DNA of 64,000 bases from Amia ocellicauda (Eukaryota; Chordata; Actinopteri; Amiiformes; Amiidae): the NCBI RefSeq assembly GCF_036373705.1, contig NC_089867.1, positions 21,883,823-21,947,822 of the forward strand, given 5' to 3'. Position 1 is the first letter of the stretch. Each line of letters begins with the position of its first letter. Below the pieces are notes generated by a model. That model saw only the letters and a program-made list of their open reading frames with translations, was not told the DNA's origin and made no database searches. A program made the translations under genes and the position numbers. Shown in pieces: positions 44,172-64,000 of this stretch.

Positions 44172-47100
44172 TAGACTGTATACAACAAGGATCAAAAATA
44201 AAATAAGAATTGTTAAACTATATACAACAATACAGTAAACTGATTTTTGATTTGTTTAAACAGCAGTTTCATTTGGAACTGTATGAACGAAGATGCAGGG
44301 GGAGAAGGGTGCGGCCGACTGATGAGAGAGAACAGTAAGGCAGCTGGGAGAAGCTATCGAATGAAAGAACAGGGCGGTGTCCACAAAACCGCATGAGCCT
44401 CCCCCTACACCCTTACCAGCATGCTAACACCATAAGAAAGTCAGTAAAAGACCAGCAGAGACCTTAGATTCTTTGATAACTGGTACAGCTCTGGTTCTCA
44501 CAACTCTCGCTCCAATGCAACCAGAGGACCTAAATAAGGCACTGGGTCCGAGAGGGTGCTAGAAACCTGAACTGTGAGGGTTATCGTGAAGCCGTTGGGG
44601 TGGCCTACATCAGGATACAAGGAAAAGCAATTCAAAAGAGATGCAGGAGTCGATCGATGGATTTGAAAGAACCCGAGTTGGACAGAGAAACTTCCACTTG
44701 TCCGCTCCCCGCACCCTATGTTGTCTTCATGCCAAAGCGTTAACCCCCTCACTGCTTCCCTTCTCCCTCATCCACAGTATCACTTTGGGAAAGACTCCGC
44801 TAATGGGGCGACACATTCTCAAAGATAATGGGACAAACAGAGCAATCCGCCACCACCATACTCCTCCTTTGGCCATAAAACAATGACCCGGGTGGATTGT
44901 AATTTGAGGAGGAGACCAGACGGGGCTGTAAGGATCTTCATTACAGTACAGACATTATGTTCCAAACTCTCCACAATCAAAATACACAAAATCCCTCATA
45001 AAACAAGATGAAAAAACAGCCGTGAAACCAGTGTTAGCACTTTGATAAAGACTCTCTTACAGAAGATAATCACTGCTTAGAAAAATCCAGTATGAACATG
45101 AACATATACTGGTGATGTCAGTATGATTCAACATACTACAGCAGCATCAGAATTGCATTTGGGTGACAATTTAAATGTTCTCAAATTACATTTGGCATAA
45201 AATGACTAAATATGCGACCAGATAATAATGCAACAGAATCTCTACCTGACATAGTATAATTTCAACCTGTGAGCAGTGGACTACCCTGAAATTGGGTTAA
45301 TCTGCTTCATTATGAAGTAAAGGTAATGAATACACACTTCTGTAAGGGCTCCCTTGCTGAAGACTCATGGCTTTTCAGAACCAGGTGTACAGGAGTACGT
45401 TAATATATGACAGAAGTGATGGACATATTGGTGAGGAAAACCTGGAAACATACGTTACATTCAATATACAGCAATAATAAGAAGTGTTCATACATTCTAG
45501 CCACGATTGTTTGTTTTTTTCTTTTAAGAACTCTTTGCAAAACTAAAGTGATCCTTTACCTCAGGCTAAATCAGGTTTCAGGCTTTGATCCCAAATGTCA
45601 GAGATAATGAAATACTGCTTTGTTAATTTCTTGGCAAATAAAGAAACCAAAAGACACGACCAGAGATCTTCGAAGCATCTGAAACCAGTCGAAAACTAGA
45701 GACGACCAGGATCCAGCTAGTCCAACCTCCTGTTAAGGCTGCGACACAGTACCATTGACAGATTGTTGTGCCGCAACCCCCTCTAGTGGGGAACTGCTGT
45801 ATAAACACCGACTGCAGCAGAAGACTCCCAGGAAAGGAGAAACAGCCAGCCAGCCCTAATCTTCGACAAGTGCGTTCTCTCCACGCCAGCCAGGAAAGAC
45901 CAAAAACCAGGCTGTGTCGTGCCGGAGAAGACAGGGCTTGAGATGCTTCAAAAATGACACTGGAAAACTAAATAGGCCCAAGCAAAAGACAGTCATTGCA
46001 TACTTATTTCCTTATATGTGTACAGAAGAGCAATTAAAAGGATACATGCCACCCAGGACCGCAGGCACAGCAGCCAATCAGAAGGGCTCATTGAGGACCT
46101 GCGTTTGAATTATGATGGTTTTCATAATCAGTTACGTTGTAGCTGCTGAGCCTTTTTGTGCCAGTTTATTAGGGCTAAGTAAATCTCAACCGGGGTGGCG
46201 TCGTCTGCGCTGCACTGTGGGCAGTAGACACCCCACAGAACAAGGCAGAGGGGGCCCGAGGTCTGAGAAAGTTTGCATGAGCCCAGAGCCTTCATCAGAC
46301 TACAAAGCCTAAAGCACTGTGCTCTTAGCGGTCACGCCCAACCGCTTTTCCGGTGCCATTTGTTCCCATGGCTCTCTGTATGCGCAAGGCTTTTAGTTGG
46401 AAAACAGATAAACAATTCCCATGGACGGAGCAGCTCTGGATTTCACCCCCCAAGCCTTTTCGACAGGGCCCCCTCTGAAGTTGGCCAAAATGCTTAGCAC
46501 ACTGAGGTTGACGGTTGTCATTTTAGCTGCAAAGACCTCAATGCATCTTCTCTAAAATATGGCCTACAGTGCCTGCCTCCAGTCGTGCACATGTATCATT
46601 TTCTTGCTGTTGCCCCCACCATTATCCCTCTTCCACTTAGACCGATACAAATGATAATTATAGATGATAAAAAAAACACCAAGTAAACATACATAAAAAA
46701 AAATATGATTTAAAATAAAAACAATACAAGAGGTCTGCTCGTTCGGTGTCCGCCTGTCTCTGATCCCTTTACACTGTAGTTCTCAGACGACGTTACATTT
46801 CGACACCCCAGTGAAGAGAGAAAGCAAAAAAGAAAAGGGAATCAGATCAGACATGGAGATGAATGTTCTTTTGGACCTCTCTAGGCAAAAGCTTTCAACG
46901 GGATGTCTGAAGGATGGTTTGCTTTTTTTGTTTTTCTTGTCTTCCAGTTTCACAACTGTGTTTGTTGGATTAAACACACAAATGACAACTCTTCCAAGCA
47001 GATCCACAAACAAACGCCTCATGGAGCAGTACATGATGCGTTAACATCTGGGCTACAGCATTCACCCTGCTCACATGCGAGACCCCAATCCCACCCCACC

Positions 47101-49769
47101 ACCACCCCGGCCCAAATAAAAACAACAATAACCTTTTTCTTTTCTCTATTACCGAAGGCTTTTGTTATGATCAAGTCAATGTTTTTCTGCATTTGTTTAG
47201 ATTTTTTCCTTTTTGGAAACAAATTTCAAATGTACAGTCATGATTGTTCCGATTTCAAGTCTAAAAAAATAAAATAAAGTGTCAATGTGACACTTAGTCG
47301 GAGACCATTAAAAGCATACAGCCATAAAAAGTGGCATTTTGATTAAGTGAGCAGGACCCAGGGTCCCAAGGGCAGGAGACTCCCCAGGAAATCCCGACTT
47401 TCTCCCCCCGCAAAGTTAAAATTGGTTTGTGTGATTGCAAAGTACATATGGTGGCTTGTCTGGCTACAATCCTGCGAGTTGTTAAGTCATTAACAATCAA
47501 GGCAGAAACAATATCATGCTATAGTCCCTCTGCCCTCTAACTATGGGCAGGACGAGACTACGTCACTACCCCATCATTCACCATAGAAATTTATACAAAC
47601 ATTTAACATGGCATTACGCAGCCCTCGTTATTTTTAAAATATTGTTCGTTACACATTTATCAGACTCGCAGTATTTCTTTGCACGTGACTTAATCCAGCT
47701 GTCGACTGCAAATGAACTCTAAGATAAAAAAAAAAAACATGTCTCTCGTACCCTCTCAAACTTTCTTCTCAATTTGGCTCCATCTGTCTATATCAGCTGC
47801 TAAAAAGCTTCGGAATAAAAATAATAATGACGATTAAAAAAAGAACAAAACCAATATACCAACAGAGTAATGGATGCCTATAACAATAACTTACTACTTA
47901 TAACCACTTGAACAAAAGGCCACTAAGGTATGATAAAACACCAACAGACTTTAATATACAAGAAATGGCTTTAGGAGTTAATTAACATAAAATTAAAATT
48001 AAAAACTATAAGGAACAGTGTACCATTCTACTTTCATCTATTTGAAGGGTTTTTAAGAATAAGGACAAAACAGAAGGCAACACACAGATCCTGACTGAAA
48101 TGTCAGTTGATTTGTTTCCAGCTAACCAGATCTCAGCAATATATAATGAGAAGAGGGGAGCTGAAAGTGAAGTGTCTGAACTGTCTAGGTTTGTATTTTT
48201 GGTGTGCCACAGAGTCTGTTATAACTACTAAGTGGTTTAAGGCTTCTTTCGTTAAAAAAAGTGAGTTGCGGATTTGCTTTCACCGCTGTCTGTGTAATTT
48301 GAAGTGGGGGATTATGGGAGATATTGTCGAAATCCCATCTCCACTGGGCATCAATGCAGCAAAACCTTCAATATCTGAACCAAAAAGCAGACAAAAATAA
48401 TTAATTAATCGAATGCCTTTTCAGTTTTGCAGTCGAATACCATGAATCCTTTTTGGCACGTTTTCCGCTAGCACCCACAGTCAGAGCGAGTGGCCAATGA
48501 GTAATCCTTTAAGATCGCTGCTCTACAGACTGAGAAACGGTATTAATTTCAGTAGGAACGTAACGTTATGGAGAAGCAAACCTCTGTGACTGAAATGGAT
48601 GGGCAACTACTACTCTTTAGACAGATGCACGGAATCACAATCTAATAAGGCAGTCGACATTCATGACATTCCCGTAGGCACGTAGTTCTCGAGGTTCAGA
48701 TCAGCCCGTTCATCGCGGCCTGTTGCCGACAATCCCACGGACGAGAGAAAGTTTGGGACACTGTTCCTTATCGACACACGTATGATTTTTCCCCACAGAA
48801 GCTGTAGCGAAAACACGGTTAGCCCCCCATTTCCTCTGCACTCATAAAGCAGATCAAAGCGCTCTTGTTCGGTGATGCACAATTCCTGCCCAGCAAAGGA
48901 AAGGCAAAACAAATGATAGGAAAGTTTTGTCCAGAAATAAGGCTAGCTTATTGCATAGTACTTGAACACAGTGTTATTCAGCGAGGGCTGTGCAATCTTT
49001 AGGCACTGCCGGGTCCCGCCTGCTCCCAACAAGCTCAGCACTAGCTTCAATCGGCTCGTATCCTTTCTATACAGCTCTGCACAGTACAGCAGATGGGTTT
49101 GTGATACAGAATTGTTCCCCTGCACCATATAAATACAACCAAGACAGAAATACTACCCTTCCCTTACTTTTAAAATGTTTCCAATACAGTTCCATTTTGA
49201 AATTGAACAAATATATATCTATATAGATATATTTCATAGCAGCAAATTCTATCCTTATGCCTAATTTAACAATCAGGTTTATTAATTGACCATGAAACAC
49301 CCGAAGGACACTTTTAGTTCAGGCCCATATTATTCTCCGAACCTCAGGACTTGGCCCGATTTATTTTTGTCCTTTTTCGGTCAGATTAGCTCCCCGCCTC
49401 GTAGATTTTCTAGGCCTACCTGCCTGTGTGAAGCCCGTGGAGAGCAGAGACCCGCAGCGCTTAAGGATGGAGCACAGCAGTAACACTAGACGCCATCTTT
49501 GTTTGTCTTATGCTCATCAAGCAGGAGAATTCACAGATTTCTACCAGGATAGAAATGTTAAGCACCAATCCTCAAAGCTGGGAGTTGTTGTCGTTTTCTT
49601 TTCTGTTTTTCCCTCTCAGGATGTACTCAGGATCCCCCCGTCCCCCCACCCCCCCACCCATACCCAGTGATAAGACAGGAGTACAGCATTTGTGTCTTTT
49701 TTTTGTTTTTTCCATTGTGTTTTTTTTGTGTTTTCGTTTCTCCTTTTCTTTTTCCCGCCGCAGTTTTCA
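43801..49769 (-). other. iffo2 3' UTR and 3' flank
   Basis: No coding sequence recognised downstream of the iffo2 stop codon. Minus-strand AATAAA candidates (TTTATT on the plus strand) lie at 49360-49365 and near 49271, and others near 43990 and 44097. The true 3' end could be close to the stop or several kb away. An (AT)n tract is at 44128-44168. Confidence 0.4.
44128..44168. repeat. (AT)n microsatellite
   Basis: Imperfect AT repeat beginning ATATATATATTTATAG and continuing as pure AT. Confidence 0.8.
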
Positions 49770-56793
<7,024 letters not shown>

Positions 56794-59700
56794 CTGAGAG
56801 TCAAGAAAAACAGGCCAGGTCACCACACTGGGCATCGAAATCACAGACGAGCCACTGCCCACTCTAAACAGACCCCCAGCAGAGAATTGGCACGCCTGAA
56901 ACACACTACTTGACTGAAGTTTTCACAGAGGGTAATATGAACCCTGGACTTTCCTATGAAGAGCAGTTCTTTGGTGCCCAGCACTCTGTATGAATTTAAC
57001 TGAATGCATTGTCAAGTAATCCAAAACTGAACAAGCCTGCAACAGAATAGACGAGAATGTATCCAGTTATCTCTACTGACAATCACACTACTGATGGCAA
57101 AATGGCCACAATGAACCTCGTATCACACTAGACCAAACACTGCTGTTCTGTATGATACCATATCATGCAACACCCGGTCATTCGGTGGATTGTCACAAGT
57201 TGAAATGTTTCCTGAAGATAAAAGTGACAAAATGTCTAGTGGCAAGTTTTACCTCGTTCTGTAACCTTTAAAAAAAATACAAAACTAAATATATTATGGT
57301 CTGCAAACAGGCACGGACTTATTACAAACGTCAGGAGTCACTCGTAGGGAGAGGGAGCCGTGTTTAACTATTAGCCTAGTTTGACATTAAAAATACATTA
57401 ACCATCCCACACACATCAGCCTCAGTCCGTTTTATTCTAGGGCTTCGATATCCTTGATTGCTCAATTACACTGGAGGCTGAATGCTGGCCAGCTCTACCA
57501 ACAGAGAACATAAAGAGACGCCTGTAGCAAATTCACTAGCAAACTGCTTTTTCAGAAACTTCCTCCATATCCCAGATTTGTTGGAATAAGCGGTGAGGGT
57601 GGGAAATAACCTGAGCAGCATTCACACTGGTGACAATCACTCAGACAAGGCCATATTAGGACATACGTATTAGGATGATACGACAGAAAAATTGCTGATG
57701 AGAAACACTTCTCCGAAAGTCATCGTTAGTATTCACACACTGCATCACTGTCCGGTGATTTCATACTCTGAAGTGGTCACGCCTTTCAGCACAATTTATC
57801 GGCAGCAAAAAGCTCGCTGCAGGCCGGTCTTTACTACAGTCCCACTTCAATAATTCATAGGGCTGCACATGTCACTGCAAACTCAATTTAGCTACACAAG
57901 GAAGCTCTGTGAATCAAGTCTGGTTTTTTTTGTGGTTTCAGAGTCTAGCGGTTGTCGGCAGCTAAGCATTATGGGTGATGCAGAAGGACGGTGTCATTTT
58001 TCTGTCTTTTAAAAAGTTAAAAACCCCTCCCACAATTGAGTCTTGCCATGTTCATTACACAAGCCTGAGGAAATCTGTTTTAAGCCGGGCACACAGTAGC
58101 CAGATAATCATCACGAGGGACTCAGCCGTTTACATAAACTGTGGAAGAATTCTTTCCGTCGGGGATATTGGCTGCGAGAGGCGAAGGCAGCGGAGTTGAA
58201 ACCACCCGATTCTGCAGCTCCAGGTTTAACTGTTCTGGCAGAGCGTCAACGTCAAACACTTTACAAGTACAGCAGGAAACAGAGAGCATTATTTCTAGTG
58301 GAGAGTTTGCCCTGGCAGAACACAAAACCATGACAACTTAAAGACACAGATACTCTTTAAACATATATTCATAGTACAGTCTAAGTGATCTGGGGCAAAG
58401 CGAGTGGCTTGTCCCTCTGTGATAAATCTTTTCTTTCTCCGTGTTTTTTAACTCAGTGTACAGCTACACAACCTCGACCCACTCTGTGCCTTCTCTGCTA
58501 AAGTGTGTAAACACCATTGTGCTTAAAGGGTCACTTCCCAACACCCTGGCAACCCTGAAGCCAGCCTTCACAGCGCAATAACAAAATAACTCAAGCCCAC
58601 TGCGGTCTTCCTGTATCGTCAGTGAGGTTTACAGGAACTTGCACTGCTGTTCAGCCTCATGGCCGGGGAAGCTGTAGAAGTGTTCACAAATTAAATAGTT
58701 ATTTGGATTTCCGAGAACACAATTCTCGAATTTTAGCTTGTGTGAATGATGATGCATTTCTTGTCTAGGCCAACACGGTCACTCCAAGCATTTATTATAA
58801 CCCAACCCGGTGTAGCCTATGCAGGTCGCAGAGAAGTTGTTGACACCTCAGAGCTTTTATGGATGGAGTGTGTGGCACTATTCCCTGCTAATGATTATGA
58901 GCCAATTAAAAATAAATTAAGAAAAATAAATAAATATGCACATAAGCAAAGAAATAAATAAATGCTGAAGGAGGTGGAGATGTTCAATGGGTCTCACAGC
59001 TGATGAATTAAGGTTTCGCGAGACATGGCCCTTCTCTCTCTCTCGTCCACGGTTTAGGGAGTTTTGGATTTCTTTCTTTGTGAAACTTGAGCTCTTCGTC
59101 TCTTGCTGAGTTTCGCGGAACTCGCATGCTCTGCTTTTGTTACTTTGAGATCATACCCATCATTAAGACGACCACAGGGTAAGATTTCTAGCTAAACCTC
59201 TGTGTGGCTAAGAAGGGCACAGGACGGGGCAGAACAACCCCCCCCGCACCTCTCGCTCTCCCTCCCCGCAAACCCAAACCACACACTTCTCCATCTGATT
59301 ACAACCTCCAGCTTCATCAAAACATTGCGATGGCAACAGCAAACAGGAAACCACCCACAGCACCCATCACAAGACGAGAACTTGGGCAGAGTTGGTTAAC
59401 TTGATTCATTTCCTCTATCTATTTATTTAATTACTTTTTTTAAGTATATTCTTGGCCATGTTAGAGGCATTTGGTTTTAGATAAATAAACAAACAAACAA
59501 AAAAATACAATAGAATTCAGAGTCTGATAACCCATCCAATTTTGGTAGCTAATTTCTTGATCTATATATAATTAAATCTGTGTATGCTACTTAAGCCACA
59601 ATGCTAACCTTGTTTTTTAATGTCAAATTCTGAATTATATAAATGGTCCCATTTGGGTTTCCAATTAGATTGGCCAAAATCACGTAATTGCATCAATGTT

Positions 59701-62700
59701 GTGCTTATTATATTGTGGCCCTATTGTAACACTTTTGAAGGATAAGCTTGTTAAAAAATAAATACCTGAAAGAATGTGCAAACCCTTACAGTTACATAGT
59801 TCAAAAGTGCTCATATCTACACATCACTGTCCACAGCCAGGATACATGCATCTGTCAGCATCACAGGGATTATTACTGACAGACAAAAACATCTGGATAC
59901 TATCCTGAGTAACTCCAAATGTTTACATGCATAATTCGAATAAGCAGTTCTGAGTACAACCTTGATGCACCACAGTTGTTTTCCAGCCCAGCCTTTTCAG
60001 CTTCTGTTTCGCATGTATTTTCGATTCTGCTTTAATCGTTCTAATCGGAGGAAAGGGTTTGTTAATGCTTGGTAGTCACAAAGCCGTGGTGATCTACAGC
60101 GCAGCAGAAAAAGACTCAAGTTTGCCAACATGACATGGTTCAAAGACTAAAACGCATTAGCAGAAAAATAACAAGAATAAAACCTTTTGTCTCGTCCTGA
60201 GTGTAAATGTGATGTAGCTTGAAAGATTATCTTGCCCGCAACTCAGTGCTACAAAATCAGTTTTGCCGTAATGCAACACAAGCAACACTGCCCCTCCAGT
60301 TTGATCTACTGTTTCACTGACCAAAAGCCAACAGCAGTATTAAAACAGCGAGGGAAATAAGACGCAGTACCTCGCTGCCCTGTGCGAGCCGGTATCCGCT
60401 TTCTGTCAGACTCACTTCCACAGAGCAGTCTAGTTATTGTAACTGTATATAACCCGTACTGCTGGAATAAAGATGTGCAGACACAAACCAACCCTGCCAA
60501 ATTCATTACCCACATTGTGCTGTTCATTACTTGGAAGCTCAGGGGATTACACATCTGCGTCGACGCGTCTCGCTAAACAGAGCTTTCAAAATGGACCTCG
60601 TTGTGAATGGCAGCTCGGCGAAAACGTGAGGGCGCTATACAGCATTTGAATCATCGAGTTCTGCTTTTTAATTCCACCATCTCTGTGTCCAGGCTGGGTA
60701 CTTTAACATGACAGGGAATTATTCAAGATGGATTATAGACTAGGGCTGTACATTTAAAATAACTGTCACAATCCATGTTAGCTTCACAATACATGACACC
60801 TATTAGGAGACAAAGTGGATTGTTTGGTCAACCCATATTAGCCTTTCCCCATTGTCCTTTAATTCAATTTATTTTAATAACAATCTCCCCTGGGATACTT
60901 AAAACCAACAGTAGCGCTTTAGCGTTATGTCATTAGCAGTTATCTTATTTGGTGGGGATGGGCAATATTGTTGATGGAAAGACTTCTGAATCACTTTGGA
61001 CCAAGTTGAAGGTCGGGACTCTGACAGCACTGAAACACCTGATTAAACTGTACCGTTTCATGCAAATAATGTGTCATTGGGTCCTCTAGACTTGAATCGT
61101 ATGACTAAACAAAACATTACAGTATTTCCCAGGCACAAAACTAGACAACAGGTGTTGGTAATGTCAATCCCAGCATGTCCAAGGGCGTGTCTTTCTGTCA
61201 TTTCTCAGAAAAGGAAAGAATGCCAGACCCCACCCTTGACACTCAGCCAGACTCTAACCACAAATATGAGCGATTGTTTTATATCAGTTTCCTTATATGG
61301 AGGTGCGAACTGGCCCAGTGTGCGAGATAAAAGGTCAAAAGAGATTAATGTCACGATTGCCGCTTTGTCGTTTTATAATATTCAATACCCAGGTTTATTG
61401 GGAGGCTGAGAGGAAAACACTCGGCAGGCCACATCGCAGCCCGTCCAGAGAAAGTGTTTATGATGAAGACATTCCAGGCCGGTACACAGACATGCCCGGC
61501 GGGGGTTAGGCGTGTGCACTTCTAAACATACCTCTGTCAAAGGGCAATTTGTTCCAGGTTTTTTATCTTTCAATTCATGCTCCCAGAAACATCCGTTAAA
61601 CTGGACCATGTCTGTTTTTCATTTGTTCTCTGGGATTTGACGGCACCAAATGACTTTCATTCATGGACAAATAACAAATAATGACCTTAGAACTACCCCT
61701 TGGTGTTTTAGACCAATTTAGGTTTGGAATCTATATTAGTCTGAATGTGAGACAATGTTAGTGTCTTATGAGTGTATACTGTAGTAATTTTGTTCACCAA
61801 ATCTTCACCGCTTGGTCAGTGTTTATAACTTATGAACATTAATTGTCAGTTGCAGTATTATTCTGGTCAAAAATAGCTGCGGAGAGATAAACAGGGTAAA
61901 ACCAGAGAAGAGCACAATTCAAATGTATCCATAGTAAAAGTATTGTTCACGTTTATCATGGTAATCTTTTAAAAAGGGGAAAAACATGGAAAACAACCAA
62001 TACTTCTACAAACACACAAGCGCAAGCAAGCAGCAAACTGTCAGACCTTTGACCTCCATCCTGGAGATATGCGGTCACCTGAGGTCATCTGCTCTGGAAT
62101 CTTAAGCATCCTAAGTTTCCCATATCTTCCAGGGACGGGTAACTTGGGTCTCGGCTCTTCCCATGCTACAGTATCCGTGTCCCACAGACTACACAGCCAG
62201 CGCAGGGTCGTTTCATCCTCGGCTCTGAAAGCCATCTTTGTTTGCACTTTGCTGATCAGAACATCTGGAGAGAGGTCCCAGCCAAATAATACCCACTTCT
62301 GGGCAGTAAAACAACAACATAGAAAGAAGGAGAGAAAGGACTTGGGGGGGGGAGGGGTCTGGCTACAAATTTAGAGAAACAAAGACATCTTTCAGGCTGT
62401 GAAAACATTATCAGTTCTCTTCCAGGTCTTGGAAAGCCAAAAAAGTACATGTGTAGTGTGTGTTTGCTATATTTCTCTATAGGTGTGTGATTAGGATATC
62501 ATTCGGCAGCTGGAGAGCACCTTGCACAGTAGCACCTCTGTGCGAACCCAACTCCACCAAGGACAATGAAGATCATTTATCAGAGCAGACACTTGCACGG
62601 TCGTCAGCAACACACAGAGAGAGAGGCGGAGGGATCCACAGCTCCCCCACACCAAACGCGGCTCGTTTGTGGTGCCTCCACTCACGGCAAGCTGACACTT

Positions 62701-64000
62701 GAGTCTCAATGATTCAGTGCAAATATACATGTTGAGAACAAGCACCTTTTATCCCCAGACACCCTTCTCAAATGCAAAGTGCATGCTGTCATTACTTGGG
62801 GCTCAGGTTATGTAATGAGTTTAAATCACCCAACACCTGGATTAAATTAGCTGGTGTCATTTTCCCTTGTGCTTTCTTTTTTTTTGTATTGCTTTGAATC
62901 CCTGTGTAAGTGCTCAGTGTTACCTGGCCTGGTTTGTGTTTACAGTATTAGCTGCTAAGGTAACTAGCAATTCCACTCCACCAAAAGACATTTCTCAAAG
63001 CTGGAGGGCAGCAAGTGAAAGACGCTTGAAATCAACACAGAGAAATAGTTTCAGAAGTGGTTCTTTGTGAGATTTAATAAAGTGAAGGTTACATTTCCAA
63101 ATCTGAAGACAAACACATGTATTTCCAGAAGAAGAACCAAATGATTTATATCACCAATGTAAGGTTCATTATTTGTAAATTATCCCTGAAATCCAGTCTT
63201 CCACCAGTGCTTTTGCATACAGTATCCTAAATAGTTTGTGGTCTAGTTTACATTAGGCAGGATCTAGACTCCCCAAGGCCACTGTCCTCTGGCATCTCTT
63301 TACCATATCGAATGTAGTTTAGGAACGGGTACTATAAGAAAATGAAATGGGAGTTAACAGGAACTGGTATGTAATGCAGGGCAGGGGGGAGGGTTAATGT
63401 TTTCTTAATCCGAGAACAGGAAATATGATGTTGAGGTTCTTATTGATTTCCTGTCGGAGTCTACTATATTTATGTGCTATACATGTTTGCACGCACACAG
63501 TCCAGTACATGTGTGGTGTGTTAATAATTGATCTGGTAGTGCAGACGGTGCAGAACCAGCTGACATGCTTCAGATTGGCTCTCCTGGTCCCACTATGCTG
63601 ACTAGACAATAGCTCAAGGTCAGGTTTTATTTGATTTTTCTCTCTCTCTCTCTCCCTCCCTCCCTCCCTCTCATTGCCAATGCATGGCTATGAAAAAATT
63701 CCAGTCCAGCTCTGTCATAAGCAGGCCAGTCTGGGAATATCTCACTCCCTTCTCATAGCCTGTAACTCAATTCCTCACACGCGCCTTAAATATATCACCC
63801 CAGCTCCCACACATTTTATTGGGTCAAAGGGATCCTAGTAAACGCATTTTTGAAATTTTGAAGACCAAGTCTTGAAATACTCTAATCACAAAACTGTTCT
63901 AAGCAGGATGTGCTTTCCTGGCTGTGTAAGTTGCGGCCAGGCAGCACGAAAACATGAATGAGGTGATAATGGCTGAGGAGTCATTCTTATGTCTAAACAT
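56794..64000 (-). other. iffo2 intron 1 (partial), no exon seen
   Basis: The sequence from the acceptor at 56794 to the window edge has no exon of the IFFO head or coil 1 type and no other gene that I recognise on either strand. It is taken as intron because exon 2 opens in phase 1 without a start codon. Contains an A-rich/AAATA block near 58905-58955, a short C-rich stretch near 59240 and the TC/TCCC repeat at 63637-63672. Confidence 0.6.
63637..63672. repeat. (TC)n/(TCCC)n microsatellite
   Basis: TC repeats running into several TCCC units near the right edge. Confidence 0.85.

Noticed and set aside
48661-49128. Minus-strand open frames downstream of iffo2
   Set aside because: No recognisable domain and no splice context; more likely 3' UTR or flank.

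Overview
The window looks like nuclear DNA of a ray-finned fish. The genes have vertebrate-style short exons with GT/AG splice sites. The repeats are of fish type: a CR1/L2-like LINE, a Tc1 relic, MITEs, and microsatellites of CA, GA and TTA. Gene order and strand on the right side (T1R, aldh4a1, iffo2, all on the minus strand) match human 1p36.13 (TAS1R2, ALDH4A1, IFFO2). An early-branching lineage (gar, bowfin or sturgeon type) is possible but cannot be settled from the sequence.

Region 0-16 kb is a hes5 (her4/her15-type) neighbourhood. Two intact Notch-effector genes lie on the plus strand (775-1367 and 10323-10926). A reduced hes5-like relic lies on the minus strand (4055-4495); it keeps its promoter and splice sites but has lost the basic region, helix 1, the Orange domain and WRPW. 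Between and around them is a series of composite elements, each joining a SOX-like site (CTATTGT or ACAAAAC) to a CSL/RBPJ-like site (TGTGGGAA). Three are TATA promoters of hes5 copies. The others have no gene attached and share blocks with each other, which suggests repeated tandem duplication of a hes5 regulatory unit followed by loss of gene bodies. This is the most unusual part of the window.

Region 16-28.6 kb holds two complete six-exon taste receptor type 1 (class C GPCR) genes, head to tail on the minus strand. I call them A (16109-20637, 820 aa) and B (23243-28633, 848 aa). Introns of B contain a LINE that was itself hit by a MITE, and an inverted pair of LTR-like fragments.

Region 31.5-40.9 kb is a complete 15-exon aldh4a1 (mitochondrial delta-1-pyrroline-5-carboxylate dehydrogenase, 556 aa) on the minus strand, with a Tc1 relic, a SINE-like tail and a snapback MITE in its introns. 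A second LINE copy (41.4-42.7 kb) lies just upstream of it.

Region 43.8-64 kb belongs to iffo2, an intermediate-filament-family gene on the minus strand. The last eight coding exons (49770-56793) are visible. Its first exon (head and coil 1) is not seen and probably lies beyond the right edge. No rRNA, tRNA or CRISPR structure was seen.
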